Assembly: GCF_029953635.1 (NCBI RefSeq)
Contig: NZ_CP124543.1
Coordinates: 5,497,455 to 5,561,454 of the forward strand
DNA: 64,000 nucleotides
DNA from: Halotia branconii CENA392
GTDB lineage: Bacteria > Cyanobacteriota > Cyanobacteriia > Cyanobacteriales > Nostocaceae
Direction of reading: 5' to 3'
Of the stretch, positions 25,258-35,019 are shown piece after piece (positions within the stretch are counted from its first letter, which is position 1; each line of letters starts with the position of its first letter). The notes under the pieces are model-generated. The model was not told the origin of the DNA. It saw only the letters and a program-made list of their open reading frames with translations, and ran no database searches. Both the position numbers and the translations under genes were made by a program.

Positions 25258-26247
25258 ATGATTGATTTACCTTTAATTTCTGTAATCATCCCAACTTATG
25301 GGCGAGAGGAAACGCTACAAGATAGTATTGTGGATGTTCTTAATCAAGATTATCCGAATTTTGAGGTTTTAGTAGTAGACCAATCTCCCAAACATAAGCC
25401 AGAAGTTCAAGCTTACCTAGAAGAAATGGCAACACTAGGTAAAATTAAATGGTTTCATCTCGATTGGGCAAGTTTGCCAGGGGCGCGTAATTATGGTGTA
25501 CGGCGCTCAAATGGTGAAATAATTTTATTTATTGATGATGATGTTAAATTAACTCCAGAATTTATTGCAGCCCATGCCAAAAACTATCAGCAAAATCCCG
25601 AAGTGGGGGCTGTGGCAGGAAGAGTTTTTGACAGAATGAAATTGGGCGATTCTGGTGGAGAATTGCAAATTGAATATCTGCCTCCCCAGGCTATGGACCC
25701 AGGAATTGCTTGGTATCATATTGACTTAGTACATACAATCAAACCCCAACAAGTTCTGACAGCAAGGGGTTGTAATATGTCTTTTCGGCGTGAAATCTTT
25801 ACCAACCACGGATTAAAGTTTGATGAAAGGTTTCGCGGTAGTGCAGTCCGCGAGGAATCAGATTTTTGTTTGCGGCTGCGGCAGACCGGATATAAGATTT
25901 GGTACGACCCAGAGGCTTATTTAATCCACTTAGGAGAAGAAACGGGGGGTTGTCATGATATTAGTATGCGATCGCTCAAATATCAACTCACCTTCTACCA
26001 CAATCATTTCTTGCTGGGGCTGAAAAACCTGACTGTTACCCAGGCTTTACGATTATACGCCCGTTTATTTGACTGTCACGTCCTCGGAAGACCCCCATGT
26101 CATAAAAGCGGTTCCCCGATTAAAATTTTGACTCGCGCTTTTTTCTACACGTTAGGTTTTCTTAAAGCCTTGGGTACAGTTATGCAATCATCATGGAATG
26201 ATGGGCAAATTTATAGTCGTCTTGATCAACAAATTAAAAGTGTTTGA
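25258..26247 (+). CDS. Glycosyltransferase family 2
   Basis: 329 residues. GT-A transferase: LISVIIPTYGREETLQDSI (4-22) with the first nucleotide-binding strand, VVDQSPKHK, GARNYGVRRSNGEIILFIDDDV (DDD metal motif near 95-97), and the acceptor-side ESDFCLRLRQTGYKIWYDP (ED/ES motif). A C-terminal segment with His-rich LIHLGEETGGCHD is also present. No membrane helix typical of processive synthases, so a soluble or peripheral transferase adding a single sugar. Part of the exopolysaccharide cluster. Confidence 0.9.
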   Translation: MIDLPLISVIIPTYGREETLQDSIVDVLNQDYPNFEVLVVDQSPKHKPEVQAYLEEMATLGKIKWFHLDWASLPGARNYGVRRSNGEIILFIDDDVKLTPEFIAAHAKNYQQNPEVGAVAGRVFDRMKLGDSGGELQIEYLPPQAMDPGIAWYHIDLVHTIKPQQVLTARGCNMSFRREIFTNHGLKFDERFRGSAVREESDFCLRLRQTGYKIWYDPEAYLIHLGEETGGCHDISMRSLKYQLTFYHNHFLLGLKNLTVTQALRLYARLFDCHVLGRPPCHKSGSPIKILTRAFFYTLGFLKALGTVMQSSWNDGQIYSRLDQQIKSV

Positions 26248-26273
26248 ATCAAAAAGTTAAAGGAGGATGAACA

Positions 26274-27500
26274 ATGTTTATCCTTTTTCTATTTAATATT
26301 AGTAGTTACCAAATGTCAATGAAAATTTTAGTTGCCAGCCATACTTATATTGTAGATCTTAACTGTGAAAAATTACGCGCCTTATCTCAATTAGAACCCG
26401 GAATTGAAGTAACGGTTGTAGTTCCCAAAAGCTGGAAACCTGGGGGTGTACAAAACACTACTATTGAAACTCAATATCGAGATGAAGGTACTTTTAGAAT
26501 AGTTCCAGTTACTAACTTTAGTCAAAATCACCAAGGACTACTGACCTTTGGTACTGATTTAATCTCTTTATTGCGGCAATTTCGTCCCCAAATTATCCAG
26601 GTAGAGCAAGGTTCTAGAGGTCTGGCATACACTCAGATGATTGCTTTAAATCACCTATTAGGACTAAAAGCTAAAAATATATTTTTTACTTGGTGGAATC
26701 TACCTTATGAACTCAAATTACCAGTTGCTTTATTAGAAAAGTATAACCTTAACCATAGCCACGGGATCATTTCTGGTAATCAAGATGGGGCAGAAGTTTT
26801 ACGGCAACGAGGATATAAAGGATTAATTAAAGTTATGCCACAACTTGGTGTAGATGAAAGTTTATTTACGCCAAAAACCCAACCGGAACTAGCAACTAAG
26901 TTAGGTATTGCTTCAAATGATTTTGTAGTAGGTTTTGTAGGAAGATTTGTACAAGAAAAAGGTTTGTTAACTTTATTAAAAGCTTTAATTAGTTTACAAA
27001 ATTACCCGTGGAAATTACTACTACTAGGACGTGGTCTTCTACAAGAAGAGTTAATTAAAATAGCAACAGAAAATAATTTTAAAGAAAGACTGCTAATAGT
27101 AGAAAGCGTTCCACATAATGAAGTTGCGAATTATATAAATCTGATGAGTACTTTGGTACTGCCTTCAGAAACAACCTACAATTTTAAAACTTTAACTTCT
27201 GTTGGTTGGAAAGAACAATTTGGCCATGTAATTATTGAAGCAATGGCTTGTCAAGTACCTGTGATTGGTTCCGATTCTGGTGAAATTCCTTATGTAATTG
27301 GTGATGCTGGTTTAGTTTTTCCTGAAGGTGATGCCAGGGCATTGGCTAGTTGCTTAATGCAGTTAATAGAAAAGCCAGATTTTGCCCAATCTCTCGGTGA
27401 AATGGGTTATCAAAAAGCAATGGTTAAATATACAAATAAGGCTTTGGCAAAACAGCAATTTGAATTTTATCAAGAATTAGTGAATGAAGGCAGGAGTTAG
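26274..27500 (+). CDS. Glycosyltransferase family 4
   Basis: 408 residues. GT-B transferase. The C-terminal donor domain has VGFVGRFVQEKGLLTLLKA and FGHVIIEAMACQVPVIGSDSGEIPYVIGDAGLVFPEGD (the EX7E-type region). The start at 26274 follows AAAGGAGG by 7 bases, a strong ribosome binding site. The first 16 residues (MFILFLFNISSYQMSM) are an unusual hydrophobic extension before the usual KILVASHTY start, and the ATG at 26322 is the alternative. Last-but-one transferase in the cluster. Confidence 0.9.
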   Translation: MFILFLFNISSYQMSMKILVASHTYIVDLNCEKLRALSQLEPGIEVTVVVPKSWKPGGVQNTTIETQYRDEGTFRIVPVTNFSQNHQGLLTFGTDLISLLRQFRPQIIQVEQGSRGLAYTQMIALNHLLGLKAKNIFFTWWNLPYELKLPVALLEKYNLNHSHGIISGNQDGAEVLRQRGYKGLIKVMPQLGVDESLFTPKTQPELATKLGIASNDFVVGFVGRFVQEKGLLTLLKALISLQNYPWKLLLLGRGLLQEELIKIATENNFKERLLIVESVPHNEVANYINLMSTLVLPSETTYNFKTLTSVGWKEQFGHVIIEAMACQVPVIGSDSGEIPYVIGDAGLVFPEGDARALASCLMQLIEKPDFAQSLGEMGYQKAMVKYTNKALAKQQFEFYQELVNEGRS

Positions 27501-27726
27501 CACTTCGGCTCTGGTTCCTGAGTAAAGTCAAAGGGCGCTCGGTAAAGTAGTTCTAAGTCATTTGTAAAATAACCTAACCGCAGAGGCGCAGAGTTTGCAG
27601 AGAGAGGAATCAGAGATTTTCACGACTCATTTAGAATTGCTACATAGTTATTTCTGTAAAACTGGACTAATAAGTGGTCATTAGTCAGTAGCAAATAACA
27701 ACTGACAACTGACAATTAACAAAACA

Positions 27727-28905
27727 ATGAAAATTTTACAAATTGTCCCTTCAATTTCTCTCATTTACGGTGGTCCTAGTCAAATGGTACTAGGACTTGC
27801 TCCCGTACTAGCTAAACAGGGAGTGGAAGTGACAATCTTGACGACTGATAGTAATGGTGATAGTGGTCAAAAACCTCTGGATGTTCCTTTGAATCGACCG
27901 ATTAAACAAGATGGCTATGAAATAATTTATTTTCGTTGTGCGCCATTTCGTCGCTACAAATTTTCACTTGATTTATTAAAATGGCTAAAACTTCATGCCA
28001 ATGAATTTGATTTAGCACATATTCATGCTCTTTTTTCTCCTATCAGTAGTGCTGCTGCTACTGTGTGTCGTCAACAAAATTTACCTTATATTTTGCGTCC
28101 TTTAGGTACTCTTGATCCGGCTGATTTACGTAAGAAGAAACAATTAAAACAACTTTATGTGGCGCTTCTGGAACGTTCCAATTTAGTTGGGGCAGCAGCA
28201 ATTCATTTTACTAGTGAGCAAGAAGCGAAAATTTCAGAACGATTTGGAGTAGTGACGCAAGATTTAATAATTCCTCTGGGTGTTATTCCCCCCTTGAGTA
28301 ATGATAATAGGGTAAGTGTAGTACGCAGTCAGTTGGCAATACCTGAAGATGTGCCTTTGATACTATTTATGTCGCGGATTGACCCGAAAAAGGGTTTAGA
28401 TTTATTGATTCCAGCTTTAGAAAAGCTGATAGCGATTGATTGCAATTTTCATTTTGTTTTAGCTGGAACAAATCCCCAAGACCCAGATTACGAACAAAAG
28501 ATAAAATTGAAAATTGAAAATTCACCTCTGCGATCGCACACTACAATTACTGGTTTTGTTAGCGGTGATTTAAAAGCTAGTTTACTACAAGCTGCTGACT
28601 TATTTGTGTTACCTTCATATTATGAAAACTTTGGCATTGCTGTAGCTGAGGCTATGGTAGCAGGAGTACCTGTAGTCATCTCCGATCAAGTGCATATTTA
28701 TCAGCAAGTAATTGATAGTAATTCCGGGTGGGTATGTACAACAAATATACAAATACTTGTAAAGTTAATCAAAGAAGCTTTGCAAAATCCTCAAGAACGC
28801 CAGCAACGGGGATTAAATGCCCAAAACTATGCATTGCAGCATTTTAGTTGGGATGCGATCGCTCGGCAAATAATTCAAGCGTATCAACAAATTCTAGCAA
28901 CTTAG
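27727..28905 (+). CDS. Glycosyltransferase family 4
   Basis: 392 residues. GT-B fold: MKILQIVPSISLIYGGPSQMV (N-terminal acceptor domain with the GGPxQ loop), HIHALFSPISSAAATVCRQQN, FMSRIDPKKGLDLLIPAL, and FVLPSYYENFGIAVAEAMVAGVPVV (E..FG..EAMA donor site). The start codon is directly preceded by CAACTGACAACTGACAATTAAC heptamer repeats rather than a ribosome binding site. Probably the last gene of the exopolysaccharide cluster; separated from the previous transferase by 226 bp of repeat-like sequence. Confidence 0.9.
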   Translation: MKILQIVPSISLIYGGPSQMVLGLAPVLAKQGVEVTILTTDSNGDSGQKPLDVPLNRPIKQDGYEIIYFRCAPFRRYKFSLDLLKWLKLHANEFDLAHIHALFSPISSAAATVCRQQNLPYILRPLGTLDPADLRKKKQLKQLYVALLERSNLVGAAAIHFTSEQEAKISERFGVVTQDLIIPLGVIPPLSNDNRVSVVRSQLAIPEDVPLILFMSRIDPKKGLDLLIPALEKLIAIDCNFHFVLAGTNPQDPDYEQKIKLKIENSPLRSHTTITGFVSGDLKASLLQAADLFVLPSYYENFGIAVAEAMVAGVPVVISDQVHIYQQVIDSNSGWVCTTNIQILVKLIKEALQNPQERQQRGLNAQNYALQHFSWDAIARQIIQAYQQILAT

Positions 28906-28912
28906 TACGAGT

Positions 28913-29479
28913 TCAATTACTTATATACTTCTTACCTTGGTGATACCAGTCATACCACTGCTTTACACTCAATACTGCCAACAACAGAAGAATCAAAGCA
29001 ATTAATCCCCCCTGTCTAGGCGCATCGAAGGCAAAAAACACCAAGGCAATGCACAAGGTATCTTGAAGAAAAACTGCCCACAATGGTAAACCACGCAAGC
29101 GGTAGAACCAGCCAACTTGAACTAATTGCAGCACTAAAGCAAATAAACCTCCAATTAAGGCAATCAGCCAGTTAGGTGCTGCTGTTGCGGAGGCGACTGC
29201 TAACCCCATAATTGCTCCTACTAAGGGAGACAGTGATAACTCAATTAGTTGTAGTATTCTTTGCCCCCAGAGTTTTTTTAAAGCAAATAATTCAACTAAC
29301 GACCAACTAGTAAGGCAGCCTAACAACAGTGGTGAGGAAATGTGAGATAAAATTGGGACTTGTGACCATAAACTGCTGCCTTGTAACAGTCCAATGATCA
29401 ATAGAGGTATGCCTATTCTCATTCCTGCTGCGGCAGAAGCAGAAAGCATGGCCAAGATTTCAACCATCACGGCACTCAA
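28913..29479 (-). CDS. DUF4126 membrane protein
   Basis: 188 residues with about five hydrophobic helices. N-terminal segment AMLSASAAAGMRIGIPLLIIGLL and repeated SW..VELFALKKLWGQ / PLVGAIMGLAVASATA features match DUF4126. No enzymatic motif is visible. Convergent with the family 4 transferase (stops 7 bp apart). Function unknown. Confidence 0.75.
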   Translation of the reverse strand: MSAVMVEILAMLSASAAAGMRIGIPLLIIGLLQGSSLWSQVPILSHISSPLLLGCLTSWSLVELFALKKLWGQRILQLIELSLSPLVGAIMGLAVASATAAPNWLIALIGGLFALVLQLVQVGWFYRLRGLPLWAVFLQDTLCIALVFFAFDAPRQGGLIALILLLLAVLSVKQWYDWYHQGKKYISN

Positions 29480-29765
29480 GGGTTAATAAGTAAGCCAATA
29501 TTTGTTATTTATACTACCCACGAGTTTTGACAATTGCAGCATTAAACCATTGTTTGGAAGCAATAAAATTCTTAACTTCCCCCTTGCACCCTGCGCCTTG
29601 CCCCTCTGCTTTTTCTTTCCCCTCTGCACCCTGCACCCCGAAGTTGCTCCACTTGGGGAGACACGCCAGTTCCTTCAAGTCGGGAAACCCGCCCAACGGA
29701 CTGGCTCCCCAAGACCGCACTTCTCTTCTGCCCCAATTCCTCTTCTCCATGCCCCATGCCCAGTT
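29480..29765. repeat. Low-complexity CCCCTCTGCACCCTGC region
   Basis: About 290 bp dominated by C-rich units (CCTGCGCCTTGCCCC, CCCTCTGCACCCTGCACCCCG) and a CTCCACTTGGGGAGA palindrome. Several overlapping frames are open here only because the composition lacks stops. No gene. Confidence 0.55.
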
Positions 29766-31061
29766 TTATATACCCAACCTTTGGTAAACATCTTCTAAAT
29801 GCCGCAGATGTTGCTGAGGATCAAAACATGCCTCAATTTCTGCTGAAGACAGCCTTTGAGTAACACGCGGATCTTTACTAATCAAATTGTGGAAATCGCC
29901 TTCTGGTTTATTCCAAGCGGCATGGGCGTTTTCTTGGACGATCGTATAAGCTTCTTCTCGGCTGCTTCCCTTTTCTACTAAAGCGAGTAGCACTTTTTGG
30001 CTAAATACTACACCACCATAGCAATTGAGATTTCTGGCCATGTTATCTGGATAAACCAATAAATTTTTCACTAATTGGGTTATTTCCACCAACATAAAGT
30101 GCGTCAAAATGCAAGCATCTGGCAAGATTACCCGTTCTACAGAACTGTGGGAAATATCGCGCTCGTGCCAAAGGGCAACGTTTTCTAAGGCTGCACCGGC
30201 ATGACTTCTTACCAGTCGCGCCATTCCTGTCAGCCGTTCAGAACGGATGGGGTTACGCTTGTGTGGCATGGCGGAGGAGCCTTTTTGACCTTTGGCAAAA
30301 AATTCTTCGACTTCTAGAACGTCTGTTTTTTGTAGATTGCGAATTTCCACAGCAAAACGTTCAATGGATGCTGCTATTAAGGCTAACTGCTGCACATAGT
30401 CAGCATGGCGATCGCGGGAAATCACTTGTGTTGAGGCTGTATCGGGTTGGAGTCCAAGTTTTTGGCAAGCGATCGCTTCTACACGAGGTTCAATATTGGC
30501 ATAAGTTCCTACCGCCCCAGAAATTTTACCAACGGCGATCGTTTCGCGCAGAATTTTTAAGCGTTCTTGATGTCGCAACACTTCTGCCAACCATCCAGCC
30601 AACTTAAAACCAAAGGTAATCGGTTCAGCGTGGATACCATGCGATCGGCCAGCCATGACTGTATAGCGATGTTCATGCGCCTTTTGGCGAATAGCCCCAA
30701 TCAAATCTTCTAGGCGCTGTGACAATACATCTAGACTAGCGACCAATTGCAGTGCTAAAGCCGTATCTAGCACATCTGAACTGGTTAAACCCAAGTGAAT
30801 ATAACGCCCGGCATCACCAACATATTCATTAACATTCGTGAGAAAGGCGATGACATCATGACGGACTTCTGCTTCAATTTCTAGTACCCGCTTGGGGTCA
30901 AAATTTGCCTTGGTTTTAATTTCCTCAACTGCACTAGATGGGATGTAACCCAGTTGGGCTTGGGCTTCACAGACCGCAATCTCTACCTGTAGCCAGGTTG
31001 TTAACTTATAAGATTCAGTCCACAGGTCGCCCATTTCGGGCAAAGTATAACGCTCAATCAA
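29766..31061 (-). CDS. purB: Adenylosuccinate lyase
   Basis: 431 residues. Splits SAICAR and adenylosuccinate to release fumarate, acting twice in purine synthesis. The superfamily signature GSSAMPHKRNP (261-271) with the mobile-loop catalytic Ser is present. TSSDVLDT (93-100) and GRSHGIHAEP (138-147, catalytic His) mark the other active-site segments. The length is that of the short, bacterial/Bacillus-type PurB. Single gene; upstream is a strong hairpin element (31136-31172). Confidence 0.95.
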   Translation of the reverse strand: MIERYTLPEMGDLWTESYKLTTWLQVEIAVCEAQAQLGYIPSSAVEEIKTKANFDPKRVLEIEAEVRHDVIAFLTNVNEYVGDAGRYIHLGLTSSDVLDTALALQLVASLDVLSQRLEDLIGAIRQKAHEHRYTVMAGRSHGIHAEPITFGFKLAGWLAEVLRHQERLKILRETIAVGKISGAVGTYANIEPRVEAIACQKLGLQPDTASTQVISRDRHADYVQQLALIAASIERFAVEIRNLQKTDVLEVEEFFAKGQKGSSAMPHKRNPIRSERLTGMARLVRSHAGAALENVALWHERDISHSSVERVILPDACILTHFMLVEITQLVKNLLVYPDNMARNLNCYGGVVFSQKVLLALVEKGSSREEAYTIVQENAHAAWNKPEGDFHNLISKDPRVTQRLSSAEIEACFDPQQHLRHLEDVYQRLGI

Positions 31062-31135
31062 CGTTCGCTGTTGAATACAACTGTCATATTCTACAATTTA
31101 ATTAGCCCAATATATTTAATTTACTCAAGATCCCT

Positions 31136-31172
31136 AAAAGATCCCCGACTTCTTAAAGAAGTCGGGGATCTG
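31136..31172. repeat. Strong palindrome AGATCCCCGACTTCTT...AAGAAGTCGGGGATCT
   Basis: A perfect 16-bp inverted repeat with a short loop. It sits between the divergent starts of purB and the next gene, where a terminator has no transcript to end, so a dispersed palindromic repeat is the better reading. Confidence 0.6.
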
Positions 31173-31200
31173 TGAGCCAATAATAATATTTATATAGCTT

Positions 31201-31737
31201 ATGCTTAAACATAAACTGTCTGGTCGTCAAATACCACTTTCATTATTAATAGCTATTAGTCTAACTGCAACTTCTCTTTTACCAACCTCATCTTCATTAG
31301 CAGAAACGTCCTCAATTCCACAACCTTCAAAGGCTCCATTACAACTAGATTTATTGACTAAGCCAAATGGTAATGTTATTACAGCTAACACTATTAGCCT
31401 CATAGGATTAACCACTCCTAGTTTATGGTGGGCACAAGAAAACTCCGAAAACAAGCTGTTGGATAATTGGATCGCATATCCACCTTCTGGACAAGAGCCT
31501 GGCCGAGTAGACTTGATAGTAAATCAGCAAATTTGGAGTTTACTAAACTATCTGGAGCGCTATAGTTTTGTCAATCGCTTGGGTAGCCAAGTCAGGAAGG
31601 AAGATTATAACGTTCGAGTTTTCAATTATCAAAAAGATATGTTGGCGACTTATACTTGTAACTTTAATACAAGTCCAACCTCATGCAATATTCAAATGAA
31701 TGCTCAGAATATGTTAGGTCTGTTGCGTTCTAATTAA
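31201..31737 (+). CDS. Secreted protein of unknown function
   Basis: 178 residues. A basic start then a hydrophobic stretch (RQIPLSLLIAISLTATSLLPTSSSLAE) forms a Sec signal peptide, with cleavage plausible after SLA near 34. The mature part has WWAQENSENKLLDNWIAYPP and YLERYSFVNRLGSQVRKEDYNVRVFNY, with two Cys (YTCNFNTSPTSCNI) that could form a disulfide. The pattern is typical of periplasmic proteins in cyanobacteria. Not recognised as a known family. Converges with the next gene so that the two stop codons overlap (TTAA at 31734-31737). Confidence 0.7.
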   Translation: MLKHKLSGRQIPLSLLIAISLTATSLLPTSSSLAETSSIPQPSKAPLQLDLLTKPNGNVITANTISLIGLTTPSLWWAQENSENKLLDNWIAYPPSGQEPGRVDLIVNQQIWSLLNYLERYSFVNRLGSQVRKEDYNVRVFNYQKDMLATYTCNFNTSPTSCNIQMNAQNMLGLLRSN

Positions 31738-32888
31738 GCCTTGATTTTGGTGAATAAAGACTTGTACTGCTTTGTCACTAATGGAGGTAAAGGAAGCAAA
31801 AATTCACTTTTAGCAAAAACCTCACTGTTATTCTGTAACAGGTTGCGTAAAGGTTCTTGAATATCGGTAGGAACAATATTGGTAGAAATTGGTGAATTAC
31901 TTTTGGTCAAAAGAGCAATTTGTTTAGCGACATCTGGTTGCCAACAAAAATCAATCCATTGAGATGATAAATCACTTTTGGTTACATTTATAGGGCGAAT
32001 CCACAAATCTGCCCAAATTGCTGTTCCTGACAGAGGCACAACGGCGGCAAGTTGGGGATAACGCCCTAAAACTGGTATGACATCGCTTGACCAACCAACT
32101 GCTAACCAAGTATCACCAATAATTAGAGGCTGTAGGTAATTATTGGAACTGTAAAACTTTGCTTGTTGATTTAATGTTCTGAGTTCCTTTTCTAAGTTTG
32201 GTACTGTGTCCAGATTTTCTGTATTGTATGATTTTCCGAGTTTCTTCAAAACTAGACCAATTACTTCTCTAGGTTGATCTAATAACGAAATGTGCGATCG
32301 CAGTTCATCTCGCCATAAATCACTCCAATCTTGTGGTTTCCATCCTAACTTTTGAAATTTGTCACGATCATAAACAATCATCGTACTACCCCAACGGTAG
32401 GGAGCAGCCCAAATTTTTCCCTGAGTGTCCAGGTTGCCTTGGTCATTTCGTGTTACTAGTTGTCGCCATCTTGCATCTAAAATAGACCAATGTTTTAGCT
32501 GTTTAATCTCTGTCTCTGCTAACGGCTGAATCAGTTTTTGTTTAATTGCCGTTTCCAGCCAAGAATCTCCTAAAGTCGCCAAATCGGCTACAGGAGTTGG
32601 AGATTGCCTAAATGGGACAAAACGACTCCAAATCGGTTCTTGAGTGGGTTTTGGTTGCTTTTGCCAACCTTGCAATTGCTCAAATAAATTTTGTATTTGT
32701 TCGACTGGGGCAAATTTTAATTGCACCTTCTGCTGTAAATGTTGGCGAAATTTATTAACTACCTGACTAGGAATAGAACCTTTCAATAGCTGTACATTTA
32801 ATTTTGTCTGGTTTTTTCCATTACATCCAACTAACAACTGTGAAAGTACTAGCCCACCTATACCTTGTAAAAAAGACCGTCGATCCAT
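31734..32888 (-). CDS. Extracellular solute-binding lipoprotein, polyamine (PotD)-like
   Basis: 384 residues from ATG 32888 (frame open to ATG 32906). The N-terminus MDRRSFLQGIGGLVLSQLLVGCNG combines a twin-arginine-like motif and a lipobox (LVGC). It is therefore a lipid-anchored periplasmic binding protein. The body follows the PotD/iron-binding type fold (GSTMIVYDRDKFQKLGWKPQDWSDLW, then DTWLAVGWSSDVIPVL). No permease or ATPase gene lies next to it. The ligand (spermidine/putrescine or similar) is a family-based guess. Confidence 0.8.
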   Translation of the reverse strand: MDRRSFLQGIGGLVLSQLLVGCNGKNQTKLNVQLLKGSIPSQVVNKFRQHLQQKVQLKFAPVEQIQNLFEQLQGWQKQPKPTQEPIWSRFVPFRQSPTPVADLATLGDSWLETAIKQKLIQPLAETEIKQLKHWSILDARWRQLVTRNDQGNLDTQGKIWAAPYRWGSTMIVYDRDKFQKLGWKPQDWSDLWRDELRSHISLLDQPREVIGLVLKKLGKSYNTENLDTVPNLEKELRTLNQQAKFYSSNNYLQPLIIGDTWLAVGWSSDVIPVLGRYPQLAAVVPLSGTAIWADLWIRPINVTKSDLSSQWIDFCWQPDVAKQIALLTKSNSPISTNIVPTDIQEPLRNLLQNNSEVFAKSEFLLPLPPLVTKQYKSLFTKIKA

Positions 32889-32926
32889 TAATTTGGGATT
32901 ATACATTAGTTATGTAAGCAATAATT

Positions 32927-32991
32927 ATAGCGATTTTCTTATGGATGAAATACACCACTCTAGCCCCTAGTTCCTAGACCCTTTTCCTTAC
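32927..32991. repeat. Dispersed repeat, copy 1 (inverted copy at 62461-62530)
   Basis: The segment TATGGATGAAATACACCACT followed by CTAG, C-rich CCCCTAGTTCCTAG and CCCTTTTCCTTA recurs in reverse orientation at 62461-62530 with few changes. Neither copy encodes protein. Confidence 0.55.
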
Positions 32992-33051
32992 TGGAGTGTC
33001 AAGAAATTTTACGAGTAACTTTGAAATGGCTAGGAGAAATATATTGCAGAG

Positions 33052-34389
33052 TTATGACAAATTTATCCCATTATATAAAAAAGCATTATCCCAAACATAA
33101 TCAATTACCCTCCTCGCATCCTCTAAAGGAAGAACATGACAACATCCCTGGTCATCATAAGTCAATAAAGGAATTTCCGGTGCTGTTTTGTCATTTGTGT
33201 TTACCTTGCCATAAATATTTTCTAGATTATTCAATGGCCCTTGGATATCAAAATTGATTGTCGTGCCTAGTTTTTTCTCCATCCAAGTTTCGATGCGAGC
33301 ATCTAATTGTTGAGGATTGAGGGGAATCGGGCTAGTGAGTAAATGATAATACACTAAGATGATTTCTTTACATTCTTCTTCTTCAGCTAAATCGATGAAC
33401 ATTTGAAATACACTAGCGTTATTAGCTAAATTTTTGAAAAACAGTGTTTCTGTGACATCTTTTTGAAATTTGATTTTTTTGTTTTTATAATTAGTATATT
33501 GTTTAAAGGCAAATCCACCTAAGGCGATCGCTAATGATAGAGTCGCTACTAATACGGGCATTACATTGCGGACTTTATCTGGTTCTACATCTAATGATTC
33601 GATAAAAAATGGTATATTTAGCACCAGTAAAATCGCAGCAAGCAGTAATAATAGGTTTGGCAATGCTCTTAATATTAGCGGAATTGCTGCACCAATGGCA
33701 GGAATCCCAAATAGTAATCGATCTTTCCAGGTCATACTCGTTGCTACGTTAGGAAAGAGCAAGTCAATATCTAGTTTGGGAATATTCTTATAGAAGTAGA
33801 CATACATTTTACCGGGAATAAATTTCAATTCATTGATTTTATCTTTTTTATTCCTAAAATAATCTGCTTCTTTGAATTTAACTAGCAATACAATTCGCTC
33901 AAAAATATCAATAATTTTTTCTTCTTGCCAAAAAAATAATTTTTTGATCGAAATTTTTTTATTAGTGTCGCCCTGATAATAGCAGATGAATCGATCAAAT
34001 TCATCGAAATCAACTTGCGTTTTTAAATCAATTAGAGATTTTGTATCTAATGCTCGTTGCACAAGTGGTTGAGGTAAAAGAATATAATTAGCTCTTTCCA
34101 CAATATTTTTAAATGCATCAACCACTTTTAACTCCATTTCATCATACTGTTCAAATGTTGGTGGAGTCATGGGTTGGATATCTGCATTGGGGTTGAAGGG
34201 TATGTAGTTTTCTTTGATAATTTCTAAGGTGTGATAAAAGCGAAAGTGATAATATGCAGCTAAGATTTGACAAAATTCTTTAAATGTTTCTGTCTCGGCT
34301 TGATCTAGCTGACCATCTTGCAGACAAAGTTTGATAATATCGGTGCGATTGTAGGGAATAAATGCTTCTCGGTTTTCGTGAACAGTCAT
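33052..34389 (-). CDS. DUF3754 (TMEM143-like) membrane protein
   Basis: 445 residues. A soluble N-terminal half (1-215) with helical LQDGQLDQAETETFKEFCQILAAYYHFRF and LLPQPLVQRAL, and the DUF3754-type stretch LKFIPGKMYVYFYKNIPKLDIDLLFP before the membrane region. Two to three helices lie at about 225-265 and 275-297. A C-terminal soluble domain follows. Homologues occur in cyanobacteria and plants (TMEM143-like); the role is not established. First of a group of poorly known genes. Confidence 0.72.
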   Translation of the reverse strand: MTVHENREAFIPYNRTDIIKLCLQDGQLDQAETETFKEFCQILAAYYHFRFYHTLEIIKENYIPFNPNADIQPMTPPTFEQYDEMELKVVDAFKNIVERANYILLPQPLVQRALDTKSLIDLKTQVDFDEFDRFICYYQGDTNKKISIKKLFFWQEEKIIDIFERIVLLVKFKEADYFRNKKDKINELKFIPGKMYVYFYKNIPKLDIDLLFPNVATSMTWKDRLLFGIPAIGAAIPLILRALPNLLLLLAAILLVLNIPFFIESLDVEPDKVRNVMPVLVATLSLAIALGGFAFKQYTNYKNKKIKFQKDVTETLFFKNLANNASVFQMFIDLAEEEECKEIILVYYHLLTSPIPLNPQQLDARIETWMEKKLGTTINFDIQGPLNNLENIYGKVNTNDKTAPEIPLLTYDDQGCCHVLPLEDARRVIDYVWDNAFLYNGINLS

Positions 34390-35019
34390 GTTATGAGATT
34401 AATCAAAATCCAACTAATAAGTTTGTCAAACCACCCCGCAGCGCTGGTCTCACCGCCTGTGCGAGTTTTAAGATATTCCGCGTAGGCGGTGAGAGAGTCA
34501 CAGTCTTGGCGGTTCCCATCGATTGCGTTAGCGAATCGTTAGCGAGCGACGAAGGAGCATCACCCGTTAGCGTAGCGGTAGCGAGTCATCGAGCGTCAGG
34601 GACTTTGTTTGTGTAGCCGCGATTTCTAATCGCCTAGTGTTTCTGCTAGTATAAGTAAGTCGGGGAGAATAAATCAAACTATGTTAACTAATCTAAATTA
34701 GTTTGCCATATCAAGTACTGAAGAACCGGAAAAACTAACTCTCAATTATAATAAAAAATATTTATACAAAAGTTGTCCTGAAGATAATTTTTGCCATTTG
34801 TGGTAATGGTGTGCCAGTAAAGAAAACCGTTATATATATCAGATATTTTTAGGAATAACACGAAATAACAATGTATTTATTTGGTAATTCGATTCAGGAG
34901 TTATCACATACTGATTATGTTATTTATTATAACGAATTACTGTAATTGTAAAAATACAAACTTGTCTAATTGATAACACTGTGTTGAAAACATAATACAG
35001 AAATGAAAAGGAGTTAACT
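34390..35019. other. Intergenic region with REP-like repeats
   Basis: About 630 bp. The left part (34420-34640) is a mosaic of short palindromes (GTTAGCGTAGCGGTAGCGAG, CGCTCGATGACTCGC-like and GCGATTTCTAATCGC). The right part is AT-rich and ends with AAAAGGAG, the ribosome binding site of the gene at 35020. A frame at 34362-34616 is open only through the repeats. Confidence 0.5.

Noticed and set aside
29502..29798. Several overlapping open frames on both strands
   Set aside because: Open only because of C-rich low-complexity repeat composition; translations are Pro/Cys-rich without family features.
31136..31172. Terminator of purB or of the secreted-protein gene
   Set aside because: It lies upstream of both divergent genes, so it ends neither transcript; more likely a dispersed palindrome.
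34362..34616. 84-codon plus-strand frame
   Set aside because: Lies in a mosaic of short palindromic repeats and overlaps the start of the DUF3754 gene.
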